Source of the DNA: Actinomadura alba
Lineage (GTDB): Bacteria > Actinomycetota > Actinomycetes > Streptosporangiales > Streptosporangiaceae
Direction: 5' to 3'
Assembly: GCF_014323705.1 (NCBI RefSeq)
Contig: NZ_JABVEC010000018.1
Coordinates: 1 to 64,000, forward strand
Length of the DNA: 64,000 nt
Position numbers and translations under genes: made by a program. Positions 30,452 through 38,697 of the stretch are shown piece by piece. A model generated the notes under the pieces. The model had not been told where the DNA came from and did no database searches. It worked only from the letters and a program-made list of their open reading frames with translations. The first letter of the stretch is position 1. Every line of letters starts with the position of its first letter.

Positions 30452-31240
30452 TCACCCGCCGGCAAGCCGCCCCCGGCCGCCCGCTCGCCGGGGCGCCGTC
30501 CGGAACCCCATCCCCCGGGAGATGGCGCGGGCGGCGGCGGTCACGGCCGGGATGAGCGTTTTGGGCTCGGCGCCGTCCGCGAGCACCACGATGGACAGCG
30601 CCGCGATCACCTCTCCCGAGGTCCCGCGGATCGGCGCCGCCACCGAGAGCGCGTCGAGGGTCATCTGACCGTCGCTGACGGCGACGCCCGTGCGCCGTAC
30701 CTCTGCGAGGACGCGGCGCAGCTCGTCGTGGTCGACGATGGTCTTCTCGGTGTAGGGCTTCAGCGTCGACGCGAGCGCCCGCTCCTGCACCTCGGGGTCG
30801 GCGTACGCGAGCAGGACGAGGCCGACCCCGGTGGAGTGCAACGGCCAACGGCCGCCGACGCGGGTGTAGACCCCCACGGCGCGCCGGCCTGCGATGCGCT
30901 CGACGTACACGACCTCAAGCTCGTCCCGGACGGCCAGCTGGACGTTCTCGTGCGTGACCTCGTAGAGGTCCTCCATGAACGGCAGCGCGGTCTCGCGCAG
31001 CCCGAGCCATGGCTGCGACAGCGAGGCGACCTCGAGCAGCCGCAGGCCCACGCGGTAGCGCCCGCCTTCGTCCCGCTCGAGGGCGCCCCACTCCGTGAGC
31101 ACCCCGACGAGGCGATGGGTCGTGGTGAGCGGCATGCCCGTACGGCGGCTGATCTCCGAGAGGGTGAGGCACGGCTGTTCGGCGGAGAACGCGCCGAGGA
31201 CGTCCAGCAGCCGGCCGGCGGCCGTCCGGGCTGGGCTCAT
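30452..31240 (-). CDS. IclR-family transcriptional regulator
   Basis: 262 aa. An N-terminal winged helix (LSEISRRTGMPLTTTHRLVG) is followed by the IclR effector domain (GLRLLEVASLS, VGGRWPLHSTGVGLVLLAYA, MTLDALSVAAPIR). It is the last gene of the leftward Rieske oxygenase operon (42-base gap to the reductase), so it probably controls that catabolic operon in response to an aromatic substrate or product. Confidence 0.87.
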   Translation of the reverse strand: MSPARTAAGRLLDVLGAFSAEQPCLTLSEISRRTGMPLTTTHRLVGVLTEWGALERDEGGRYRVGLRLLEVASLSQPWLGLRETALPFMEDLYEVTHENVQLAVRDELEVVYVERIAGRRAVGVYTRVGGRWPLHSTGVGLVLLAYADPEVQERALASTLKPYTEKTIVDHDELRRVLAEVRRTGVAVSDGQMTLDALSVAAPIRGTSGEVIAALSIVVLADGAEPKTLIPAVTAAARAISRGMGFRTAPRRAGGRGRLAGG

Positions 31241-31282
31241 CGCTGCCTCACTCTTCCATCCGGCCGGTGCGTGCCCGTGCGC

Positions 31283-32269
31283 CTAGAGATCGAGTACGAG
31301 ACGCGGCGTGCGGGACCGTGACACGCAGATCATCATCACGTCGCCCGCCTCTCGCTCCGACTCGCTGAGCACGGAGTCACGGTGGTCCGGTGTTCCCTCG
31401 ATGACCTCAGTCTCGCAGGTGCCGCAGGTGCCCTCCTGGCACGAGGACAGCACCGTGATGCCGGCGTCCTCGGCGGTATGGAGGATGGAGCGGTCCGGCG
31501 CGACGTCCAGGGTCAGCCCCGAGCGCTTGCACACCACCTCGAAGCCGCCGGCCCGTACCGGCTCGCCGACAGGACGCGCCGCGAAGCGCTCGACGTGCAG
31601 CGCCCCCGTGGGCCACGCCCCGCAGCGCCGCTCCACCTCGGCCAGCAACGGCTCCGGCCCGCAGCAGTAGACGAGCGTGTCCGCGCGGGGCTCCCCGAGC
31701 TCGTCGTCCAGCGGCAGCAGCCCGGCCTCGTCCTGCGGCCAGATGACGACCTTGTCCCCGTGCCGCGCGAGTTCGGTGCGGAAGGCCATCGACGCGCGCC
31801 TGCGGCCTCCGTACACCAGCCGCCACGACGCGCCGGCCGCCTCAGCGGCGGCGACCATGGGGAGGATCGGCGTCACCCCGATGCCGCCGGCGATGAACAG
31901 ATAGCGGGGCGCCTCGGCCAGGGCGAAGTTGTTGCGCGGCCCGCGCACCTGGACCCGCGACCCGGGGACCAGGTCGTCGTGCACCAGACGCGAGCCGCCG
32001 CGCCCCTCCGGCTCGCGGAGCACCGCGATCCGCCAGCCGGTCCGGTCGGCCGGATCGCCGCACAGGGAGTACTGCCGTACGACATCGGGGCGCGGCGACA
32101 GGTCGATGTGCGCGCCGGGAGACCACGCCGGGAGCCCCCGCCCGCCGGGGTCGGCCAGGGTCAGCGCGACGACGCCGTCGGCGACGGTCTCGCGCTCCGT
32201 GACGTGCAGTTCGGCCGCGAACTCCCCGCCGGACGCCGGCCGCTGCGACGGCTTGCGTTGTTCGATCAT
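31283..32269 (-). CDS. Oxygenase reductase, VanB/PDR type
   Basis: 328 aa. Flavin domain with RQYSLCGDP, NAD(P)-binding part with GGIGVTPILPMVAA, and a C-terminal plant-type [2Fe-2S] ferredoxin domain with SSCQEGTCGTCETEV and a last Cys in MMICVSR. This order is that of phthalate dioxygenase reductase/VanB. It transfers electrons from NAD(P)H to the Rieske oxygenase encoded upstream in the same operon. ATG 32269 has GGAGG 7 bases upstream. Confidence 0.88.
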   Translation of the reverse strand: MIEQRKPSQRPASGGEFAAELHVTERETVADGVVALTLADPGGRGLPAWSPGAHIDLSPRPDVVRQYSLCGDPADRTGWRIAVLREPEGRGGSRLVHDDLVPGSRVQVRGPRNNFALAEAPRYLFIAGGIGVTPILPMVAAAEAAGASWRLVYGGRRRASMAFRTELARHGDKVVIWPQDEAGLLPLDDELGEPRADTLVYCCGPEPLLAEVERRCGAWPTGALHVERFAARPVGEPVRAGGFEVVCKRSGLTLDVAPDRSILHTAEDAGITVLSSCQEGTCGTCETEVIEGTPDHRDSVLSESEREAGDVMMICVSRSRTPRLVLDL

Positions 32270-32291
32270 GGTGCGCCTCCGCGGTGCCGTG

Positions 32292-32537
32292 TCACACGCC
32301 CACCGGCGCGGACCGCTCCGATCGCCGCCCCGCCAACGAAGTCTCGGTACGGACGGCACCCGCGCGCCCGCCGCCGTGGCCGTCGGGATGCGCGAGCAGC
32401 CAGGCCCATACTTCGATGGGGTCCTGCGCCTCCTTCTCGGCGCCGCAGTGGCACTCGCCGCGCAGCCGGTCGGTCCCCGGGACCCACACCACCCGGTAGA
32501 CGTTCGTGCTCTCGTACTCCTCGTCAGCCGTGTCCAT
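32292..32537 (-). CDS. Small protein between oxygenase and reductase genes
   Basis: 81 aa. YRVVWVPGTDRLRGECHCG is followed by a charged stretch and a disordered tail; the CHC motif could bind a metal or be redox active. It starts 3 bases after the oxygenase stop with GAGGTGAG as ribosome binding site, so it is translationally linked. I do not recognise a family. Its place suggests an accessory role in the oxygenase system. Confidence 0.6.
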   Translation of the reverse strand: MDTADEEYESTNVYRVVWVPGTDRLRGECHCGAEKEAQDPIEVWAWLLAHPDGHGGGRAGAVRTETSLAGRRSERSAPVGV

Positions 32538-32540
32538 GGC

Positions 32541-33608
32541 TCACCTCAACGCGCTCGTCCGGTCCGGCGCCTCGGCCTCGACCATGCGCTTGAGCAGCCT
32601 GCGCGCGGCGAGGCCGCCCGTGTCGATGTTGATGCTCAGCTCCTGGTAGCCCTCCGCCTCATCGGCGATGACCTTCTCGAGCACCGTGAGCGCGGTGACG
32701 TCCTGCAGCACGACGGTGCGGTTGCTCTCCCACAGGAAGTCCGAGACGCCCTGGTCGTCGAGGGCGAAGTCGCGCGCGACCGCCCAGAAGTCGAAGGTCG
32801 AGTTCTCGGTCTCCGGCGTGATCGCGTAGACGACCTCGACGTGGAAGGCACCGGAGTCGTCCGCGTCGGCGCGCGGCGCGACGCCGGTGGGCGCGACCCT
32901 GCTGTGCAGGAGGTAGAGGCACGGCGGGTGGTACTCGATGTCCTGCCAGCGGTCGATGCGGCCCTTGATGCCGGTGGACTCGGCGTAGAAGGGCGGGCAC
33001 TCGACGTCGCTCATGCGCCTGCTGACGTGGACCACCGACGCGTCGTCGTCCACCTCGGTGGTGATGGGGGTCTCGGCCACCTCGGGGGTGCCGATGTAGC
33101 CGGCGTGCAGATAGGTCTCGTGGGAGAGGTCGAGCAGGTTGTCCACGAGCAGGCCGTACCTGGCGGGCAGGTACTCCATGCCGTTGACGGCCGTCCAGCC
33201 CTCCTGGTTCAGCCAGGGCGCGCGGGGGATCGTCGTCTCGTCGGCCCGGTCGGCGTCGCCGATCCACACCCACACGAACGAGTCCTGTTCCACGACGGGA
33301 TAGGAGGGCACCCGCGCCGTACGCGGGATGCGCTTCTGCCCGGGCACCGACACGCAGGTCCCGCCGGTGTCGTAGGTGAACCCGTGATAGCCGCACACGA
33401 TCCGGTCGCCGTCCAGTTTGCTCTGCGACAGCGGGAATCGGCGGTGCACGCACCGGTCGGCCAGCGCGACCGGCCGGCCGTCCTCGGTCCGGTAGAACAC
33501 GATCGGCTCGCCGCAGATCGTGCGGGCCAGCAGTTCCCGGCCCACCTCCCGCCCATAGGCGGCCACGTACCATTGATTCCTGGCGAACTTCTCGGTGAAC
33601 GAGGCCAT
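32541..33608 (-). CDS. Rieske aromatic/O-demethylase-type oxygenase, alpha subunit
   Basis: 355 aa. The Rieske centre is C-x-H (CVHRRF) then C-x2-H (CGYHGF). The mononuclear iron site is LSHETYLHAG, and the length and C-terminal NIDTGGLAARRLLKRM match single-component VanA-like oxygenases (vanillate or dicamba demethylase class), not the larger dioxygenases. Electrons should come from the VanB-type reductase two genes on. The substrate cannot be read. ATG 33608; 290 bases separate it from the divergent esterase gene. Confidence 0.87.
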   Translation of the reverse strand: MASFTEKFARNQWYVAAYGREVGRELLARTICGEPIVFYRTEDGRPVALADRCVHRRFPLSQSKLDGDRIVCGYHGFTYDTGGTCVSVPGQKRIPRTARVPSYPVVEQDSFVWVWIGDADRADETTIPRAPWLNQEGWTAVNGMEYLPARYGLLVDNLLDLSHETYLHAGYIGTPEVAETPITTEVDDDASVVHVSRRMSDVECPPFYAESTGIKGRIDRWQDIEYHPPCLYLLHSRVAPTGVAPRADADDSGAFHVEVVYAITPETENSTFDFWAVARDFALDDQGVSDFLWESNRTVVLQDVTALTVLEKVIADEAEGYQELSINIDTGGLAARRLLKRMVEAEAPDRTSALR

Positions 33609-33897
33609 CGATCCGGGTCCTCCTCCCGCGCCTGCCGTGTTCCGATTCACGGCGCGTCTCGTGGACCCGACTATGCGGCAGCCATCGCCGGCGGACCCCC
33701 CTGCCTTCCGTCACGCGGAAGACTCATCCCGGAAGGGCAGGCGGCGGGATCCGGCTCCCGCGGTGCCTCGCGGCCGCCCGGTCTTCACGCGGAGTTCGGC
33801 GCCGTGTCGGCCGCCATCCGGTGTGGTGCGCTTCGATCGTGCCGGGCCTGCCGGGTGCGGCCGGGCCGTCGAGTCACGTCCCCATTCGGAGGTCCTG

Positions 33898-35025
33898 GTG
33901 CGCACACGGCTGTCACTCAAGGTCGGATCGGCCACCGTCATGCTGATGACGGCCCTGGCCGTTCCCACGTCCGCAGCCGTACGGTCGGGCCCCGGCCACG
34001 GCGATGACGGCGCGCGCTGCGCGCCCGGCGCGTCGCTGCTGGGCTTCACGGACGGCCTCGACAAGACGACGTTCGACGACACCGCGGTCGCCGGCCTATC
34101 GGCGCTGAGCCTCACCGGCCCGTCGCGCGGCTTGACACTGGTCGACAACGTCGGCACCACCCCCGCCCGGATCTACGACCTGTCGCTGAAGGCCGGGCGG
34201 GATCTCACCGCCACCGTCCGGGGCGTCACCACGCTGCGGCGGCCGAACGGCGCGCCGTACACCGGCGCCGACTTCGACGGCGAGGGCCTCGTCGCCGAGC
34301 GGGGCGGCCGGACCGTCCTCGCGTCGTCCGAGACCGAGCCCACGATCCGGCGGTTCCGCCTCTCCGACGGCACGCAGACCGCCGAGTTGCCGGTGCCGGC
34401 CCGTTTCCGGGTGACACCGGACGGCGAGGCCGTCCGGAACCAGACCTTCGAGGCGCTCGCCGCGACACCGGACGGCCGCGAGCTGTACGCCGGGATGGAG
34501 GGGCCGCTCTCCACCGACGGCAGCGACACCGAGGGCCACGCTCTAGTGCGCGTCCTGCGCTACACCGGCCGGAGCGGCGGCGCGTACGCGCCGACCGCGC
34601 AGTACGCGTACCGGACCGACCCGGCACTCGGCCTGGTGGAGCTCGTGGCCCTCGGCCGCGGCCGGCTGATCGCGCTGGAGCGGGGTTTCACGGCCGGGGT
34701 CGGCAACACCGTCCGGGTCTACCTCGTCTCGGCCGCCGGTGCCCCCGACGTCACGCACACGGGATCGCTGGCCGACCTGAGCCCGCGCGCCTTCCTTCGC
34801 AAGGAACTCCTGGTCGATCTCGCCACCTGCCCGCCCTCCGGGGCCACCGCCAAGCAGCCCCAGCCCAATCCGCTGCTGGACAACGTGGAGGGCATGGCAC
34901 TCGGCGGATCTTCGGCGGGCGGACGCCACGTGCTGTACCTGATCTCGGACGACAACGCCGGAGCCACCCAGACCACCCGGGTCTACGCCCTCAGCGTCCG
35001 GCTGCACCCCTCCCCCGGCCGATAA
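33898..35025 (+). CDS. Secreted esterase-like/phytase-like protein (PF13449 type)
   Basis: 375 aa. Signal peptide TRLSLKVGSATVMLMTALAV with AxA-like cleavage after PTSA. The body is a predicted beta-propeller: GADFDGEGLVAERGG, GRELYAGMEGPLS, LDNVEGMALGG and LYLISDDNAG are the family marks. Members are exported and may hydrolyse phosphate or ester bonds; activity is not proven for most. GTG 33898 follows CGGAGG by five bases. It ends 58 bases before tRNA-Pro. Confidence 0.8.
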   Translation: MRTRLSLKVGSATVMLMTALAVPTSAAVRSGPGHGDDGARCAPGASLLGFTDGLDKTTFDDTAVAGLSALSLTGPSRGLTLVDNVGTTPARIYDLSLKAGRDLTATVRGVTTLRRPNGAPYTGADFDGEGLVAERGGRTVLASSETEPTIRRFRLSDGTQTAELPVPARFRVTPDGEAVRNQTFEALAATPDGRELYAGMEGPLSTDGSDTEGHALVRVLRYTGRSGGAYAPTAQYAYRTDPALGLVELVALGRGRLIALERGFTAGVGNTVRVYLVSAAGAPDVTHTGSLADLSPRAFLRKELLVDLATCPPSGATAKQPQPNPLLDNVEGMALGGSSAGGRHVLYLISDDNAGATQTTRVYALSVRLHPSPGR

Positions 35026-35083
35026 ACGGTACGAGGGACCCCCTCGGCTGCGCTAAGGTGGACACGCCTGCGAGGGCAGGTAC

Positions 35084-35157
35084 CGGGACGTGGCTCAGCT
35101 TGGTAGAGCACTTGACTGGGGGTCAAGGGGTCGTGGGTTCAAATCCCGCCGTCCCGA
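35084..35157 (+). tRNA. tRNA-Pro (GGG)
   Basis: The 74-nt cloverleaf is complete. Acceptor stem cgggacg/cgtcccg (35084-35090, 35150-35156), anticodon stem cttga/tcaag (35111-35115, 35123-35127), loop ctggggg with anticodon GGG at 35118-35120, T arm around ttcaaat. No CCA is encoded. Its 3' half is repeated at 37044-37086, which marks it as an integration site. Confidence 0.95.
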
Positions 35158-35158
35158 C
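35116..35158 (+). repeat. 43-bp direct repeat, left copy (inside tRNA-Pro)
   Basis: Identical over 43 bases to 37044-37086, starting at the anticodon loop and running through the 3' end of the tRNA. This is the pattern of an attachment site used by tyrosine integrases. No integrase gene lies between the copies. Confidence 0.8.
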
Positions 35159-35176
35159 CGGGTTTGTGCAGGTCAG

Positions 35177-35208
35177 AAGGGCTTCGGATCTTGTTCCGAG
35201 GCCCTTTT
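35177..35208 (+). terminator. Intrinsic terminator of tRNA-Pro
   Basis: aagggcttcgga (35177-35188) pairs with tccgaggccctt (35195-35206), with one G-T wobble, 6-base loop and a following T run. Confidence 0.8.
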
Positions 35209-35354
35209 CCGATCTTGAAAGTCGATGAGAGCCGAACGGGGAGCCACCGTCACGCGACCGACGCGGACTTTCGGGTGTTCCTCTTCGTTGCGGACTCGGT
35301 CCTGCTCTCACCGAACACGGCGTTGCAGCTGTTCAAGCTGCCTGGATTGCTTGA

Positions 35355-35394
35355 CGCCGAAGAGGTCACTGGTTCGAACCCCGTGTCGCCCACC
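35355..35394 (+). pseudogene. tRNA-Val 3' remnant
   Basis: The sequence cgccgaagaggtcactggtt and the following bases up to cgcccacc reproduce the anticodon-stem 3' side, T arm (ttcgaac) and acceptor 3' side of actinobacterial tRNA-Val. The 5' half is missing. It lies between the two tRNA-Pro repeats, followed by its own terminator. Likely a second att remnant or a truncated tRNA gene. Confidence 0.6.
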
Positions 35395-35400
35395 CAGTTC

Positions 35401-35433
35401 AAAGGCGGGTTCCGATCAAGGAACCGGCCTTTT
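35401..35433 (+). terminator. Intrinsic terminator after the tRNA-Val remnant
   Basis: aaaggcgggttcc (35401-35413) pairs with ggaaccggccttt (35420-35432), one mismatch, 6-base loop, followed by T. Confidence 0.75.
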
Positions 35434-35516
35434 GATCGCCATGCAGCTACGGAGCACAGCAGTAGCGCGGATCCGGGGCAGACGGATATGTCGGCGAGCA
35501 GCTGCGAGTGTTGCTG

Positions 35517-36104
35517 TCAGTCCGGCGTGGGGCTAGAGCTCTTGCCGGCCATCCGCGCGGCGTTCCTGGCGGCGGATCGGCGAAGGCCGGCGCCACAGGC
35601 GTCGGTCTGCTTGTGAATGACTTCGGACGCGGACGGCGCAGGCCAGACCTGGATGAGGTAGTCCTCAACGATCTCATCGAGCAGGGCCGCGTCGTAGGCG
35701 ATGTCGCGGCCGCGTGCGTGCACGCGCACACGGTAAGCTCCGGCGCCCGATGCGGTGACCGGGGGGAGGCTGGGCCCATCGTCCATCAGGGCACACACCA
35801 TCAACTGCCCGGTGGGAGCCTGCACCGTAACCTCGGCGATGTCCTCCCACTCTTCCAGGGGCGGTACACCGGGCGGCGGCTCCTGCTGGTGTACCTGGAC
35901 TTCGACGGCGACGTTGCCGTCGGCGATGCCGGTGTAGATAACCGCTCCGCACGGCGGGCTCGGGGTGATCAGACCGTTGCAAGGGTCGCCGACCGGCGCC
36001 GACGGGTAATGGCCAACCTCGGCCAGCACGAACTGATGCCAGGACACCCGGGTGGGCACAGGCCCGTAGGTGATGGTCTTGCCTTCATGGCTGTCGGATT
36101 TCAT
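35517..36104 (-). CDS. Island protein A, unrecognised family (paralog of island protein B)
   Basis: 195 aa, acidic, no signal peptide. It shares GNVAVEVQV, EEWEDIAEVTV, YRVRVHARGRD, VEDYLIQVWP and the final QTDACGAG with the divergent neighbour. Both lie between the tRNA-Pro repeats. I do not recognise the family; the C-terminal DYLIQxWP block looks like a common actinobacterial domain of unknown function. ATG 36104 with GGGAGA upstream. A regulatory, immunity or competence role can only be guessed. The last ~25 residues are Arg/Ala-rich. Confidence 0.65.
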   Translation of the reverse strand: MKSDSHEGKTITYGPVPTRVSWHQFVLAEVGHYPSAPVGDPCNGLITPSPPCGAVIYTGIADGNVAVEVQVHQQEPPPGVPPLEEWEDIAEVTVQAPTGQLMVCALMDDGPSLPPVTASGAGAYRVRVHARGRDIAYDAALLDEIVEDYLIQVWPAPSASEVIHKQTDACGAGLRRSAARNAARMAGKSSSPTPD

Positions 36105-36275
36105 GGCATCGATCTCCCTCTGGAGTTCAGCGCGAGGCCCAGCACTGTCAGCAGACTCTCAATTCCCCAGACAGCGGCGAGTCCGGGTAACGCCACTCGT
36201 AAAGGTGTCAGGGTGTTCGGAGTCCAGCGTCCACGGTGGTGGTGTATGAGTTTCCGCTGGTGACGGGCTTGACCG

Positions 36276-36878
36276 GTGTCCTGCCGTGACTGGTTGGATA
36301 AGCCTGTGGAGACCGCGCAGAGCAAAGTGCACGTGAGCCATCACCTGTTGTTCATCGCCGACGCCGACACGCAGCCCAATCCGAAGTATCTTCTCGCCTT
36401 CGACAACGGGCTGGTCACGGCACAACCCGGTATCGCCGTGGTCTCCACAGGCATCGATAGCGGCAATGTCGCCGTGACCGTACAGATCAGAAACCAAGCT
36501 GCGCCGGCCCCCACGTCCGCCGAGCAGGAAGAGTGGGAGGAGATAGTTGAGGTCACGCTCGCGGCATTTGACGCCGGTGAGGTGACCGTCTGCGGGCTGA
36601 TGTCCGACCTGCCAGATCTGCCGGAACTGACACCAGGCGGACCGGGCCGCTACCGGTTCAGGATTTACGCACGCGGCCGCGACACCGCCGTCGATCTAGT
36701 GGCCACCGAGCCGGTCGAGGACTACCTGATCATGAGCTGGCCCACGCAGCACGACGACCCGGAGATCATCTACCGGCAGACCGACGACTATGGGGCAAGC
36801 CAACGGGCCTCTGCTCAGCACGCCCGCGCTACACGACGATGGGGAAAGCCCAGTTCTCCAGCCCGTCTGCCCCGCTAG
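36276..36878 (+). CDS. Island protein B, divergent paralog of island protein A
   Basis: 200 aa. It aligns with island protein A over most of its length: GNVAVTVQI, EEWEEIVEVTL, VTVCGLMSDLP, YRFRIYARGRD, VEDYLIMSWP and RQTDDYGAS. GTG 36276 is preferred because it places the shared VSH/VSW block at the same distance from the N-terminus (residue ~20) as in protein A; GTG 36306 is possible. The genes diverge from a ~170-base shared promoter region. No known domain name comes to mind. Confidence 0.65.
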   Translation: MSCRDWLDKPVETAQSKVHVSHHLLFIADADTQPNPKYLLAFDNGLVTAQPGIAVVSTGIDSGNVAVTVQIRNQAAPAPTSAEQEEWEEIVEVTLAAFDAGEVTVCGLMSDLPDLPELTPGGPGRYRFRIYARGRDTAVDLVATEPVEDYLIMSWPTQHDDPEIIYRQTDDYGASQRASAQHARATRRWGKPSSPARLPR

Positions 36879-37225
36879 GGCCCCGTCCTGCCGGAGCCGC
36901 CTTCACACCGAAGAGGCCGGCCGGATGACCGCCCCAATTGGGGACCACACGCCCCGCACACGACTCACAAACCCGACGCTGCCGAACCACAGGGCCTCTC
37001 CCCCATACACGGCTTGAGCTGTAGTAACCACATACCCGCCGACCTGGGGGTCAAGGGGTCGTGGGTTCAAATCCCGCCGTCCCGACGCAGGTCAGGCTAC
37101 GAGGCCCCGCCCCCGCGCAAGTCCGGAACCGTCCAGTTCCACCCTGCCGCCGATCGTGAGAAGCAGCAGCCAGGCAGCCAAGGGAATGACGGCCCCCGCC
37201 GCCGGCGGGCTAGGTTAGGTGCGAT
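36879..37225. other. Right flank of the tRNA-Pro bracket
   Basis: No supported gene. It contains the right-hand 43-bp copy of the tRNA-Pro 3' end (37044-37086) and otherwise mixed sequence. A short open frame starting at 36790 is not convincing. Confidence 0.6.
37044..37086 (+). repeat. 43-bp direct repeat, right copy (putative att)
   Basis: Perfect copy of 35116-35158, not attached to any 5' tRNA half, so it is not a functional tRNA. It marks the far end of a 1.93-kb insertion. Confidence 0.8.
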
Positions 37226-37510
37226 ATGGACTTCATCGAAATCGTCTTCGATCGGCCGCTCCCGACGGACGTCGACCGTGACGACGTTGAGGACGACCTT
37301 AATGAGGCCCTGGAGGGCCTTGGGGAGGTGACCGGCGCCGGTACGGGTCTCGGCTCCTCGAACCTCGACGTCGATCCAGGTGCGAACCGATCTGAAATGC
37401 TCGACCTCGTCTTCCGCGTCCTCGCGGATCTCGGGGTCGGTGATGCCGCCAGAGTGCGACCTGGCGACGGAGAGGTATGGATACGGCCGAGCGAATGGAG
37501 GCCGACCTGA
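37226..37510 (+). CDS. Small conserved hypothetical protein
   Basis: 94 aa, strongly acidic (DRDDVEDDLNEALEGLGEV) with an alternating strand-like end VWIRPSEW. AGGTTAGGTG precedes the ATG. The codon use is GC-rich and normal. Similar short acidic proteins are common in actinobacteria, without a known role. It lies just outside the right tRNA repeat. Confidence 0.55.
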   Translation: MDFIEIVFDRPLPTDVDRDDVEDDLNEALEGLGEVTGAGTGLGSSNLDVDPGANRSEMLDLVFRVLADLGVGDAARVRPGDGEVWIRPSEWRPT

Positions 37511-37823
37511 TCACCCGGCGCGATTGCCACGCCACCCGCATCGCCACCGCCCAGTTCAACGCCAAGGTCAGGCCATACTGGGGGCATTCAGTGATATCGA
37601 TCCACTGCGCAGTGCCCGATGCGTCCCGTCAGCGCAGTGATCCAGTGGACGTACGGGAACGCGCGTGTGAGATTGCGTGACAACCGGACCGGAACACGAT
37701 GGACGACCATGGATTTTCATGGACGCATCTGCGCAGGTCATCGAGATAATGCGTCTGCTCACAAACATGGCTTAGCTGCTTTGGGTGCACGAGGCCGAAC
37801 AGCCCATGACCAAGGCCCTCGGC
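37511..37823. other. Intergenic, no gene seen
   Basis: Lower GC than average and without a supported reading frame. Around 37655-37745 is a stretch weakly similar to 38435-38515 (both end in cgcaggtca/gtgcaggtca after an agattgcg/aactgcgc stretch), perhaps decayed copies of one element. Confidence 0.4.
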
Positions 37824-38327
37824 TCAGGTAAGAACCACAACCATACTGTCACCAGCCGCCGCAGCGACATTGAAGAATGTCACCAACTTCTCATAATGGC
37901 CACGGAGCCATCTAAGATCGAAATCCTCGCCATCGTCACGCCAGACGCCAGGATAGATCTCCTCATTCTGCATTGCCTGAGCGTCGTAGTGGACCGTCAA
38001 ATTACTAAACGGAGTCCGATTTAGCACATCAGCCTTACGTTTTACTACTTTGGAATCCATAAAAGACGGCGGCCCATATCCCCAGTCGTCAGCAAAGGGG
38101 TCTCCGCCGAAGATAACATCCGCCGCAGGTCCGACAGCTTTATCAAGAAGATAATCGAGAGCATGCCACGTCTTCTCGATTCCGATGCTTTGGTCGGCGA
38201 GTGGGTCACCATTGAGGTGATTGACGTCGAAGCCGAACACGAATGACTCCGGGTCTCTCCATAGAGACTCTACGTCATCAGAACCGACCCTTACGTACCT
38301 GCACCTGATGCCCACTAATTCGCCCAT
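37824..38327 (-). CDS. YfbM/DUF1877-family protein
   Basis: 167 aa. The SIGIEKTWHALDYLLDKA block, followed by FGGDPFADDWGYGPPSFMDS and the C-terminal YEKLVTFFNVAAAAGDSMVV, matches the DUF1877 family (E. coli YfbM), an alpha/beta protein of unknown function often seen among immunity-type or island genes. Its base composition is clearly AT-richer than its neighbours, which suggests transfer. The ribosome binding site is weak. No toxin gene is nearby. Confidence 0.7.
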   Translation of the reverse strand: MGELVGIRCRYVRVGSDDVESLWRDPESFVFGFDVNHLNGDPLADQSIGIEKTWHALDYLLDKAVGPAADVIFGGDPFADDWGYGPPSFMDSKVVKRKADVLNRTPFSNLTVHYDAQAMQNEEIYPGVWRDDGEDFDLRWLRGHYEKLVTFFNVAAAAGDSMVVVLT

Positions 38328-38697
38328 TCACGTCAGCTTCTAGCTTCTTCTAAAGCCCAGCAACCAGTACCGCAGCTCGACACCCCGGAGGTCTCCTTGG
38401 AGACCACACGGTACGCACAAGGCCAGCGCCCCGCACATCTGTCTGTCAAACTGCGCGGCAATCGCCTCAGACCTATACGGACTGACGCGGACCTCAGGAC
38501 ACACATCTGTGCAGGTCAGGACTCACTTAGCACAGTTCAGCGAACTGGCCCGGATTACTTCGAGTCCAATCACGAGCGCTGGCCGCAGGCCGTTGCCGGA
38601 ACAGGGGATCCAGGTGACGCTCTCGACCAGGAAGCGTGGTGCGGACGCGGTCAGCGTGTCCGGAGCGGCGTACGGCGGCGGTCGCGGACGCCCTGCA
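38328..38697. other. Intergenic, no gene seen
   Basis: A 370-base stretch of mixed composition without a credible frame. It includes the weakly repeated segment near 38435-38515 mentioned for 37655-37745. Confidence 0.4.

Noticed and set aside
31929-34007. Long plus-strand open frame over the oxygenase operon
   Set aside because: Antisense shadow of the reductase and oxygenase genes, with Arg/Pro-rich content.
36790-37017. Short frame at the end of island protein B
   Set aside because: It overlaps protein B out of frame and lacks features.
37655-38515. Possible repeated element (37655-37745 and 38435-38515)
   Set aside because: Similarity is weak and patchy by eye; an alignment would be needed, so it is not listed as a repeat.
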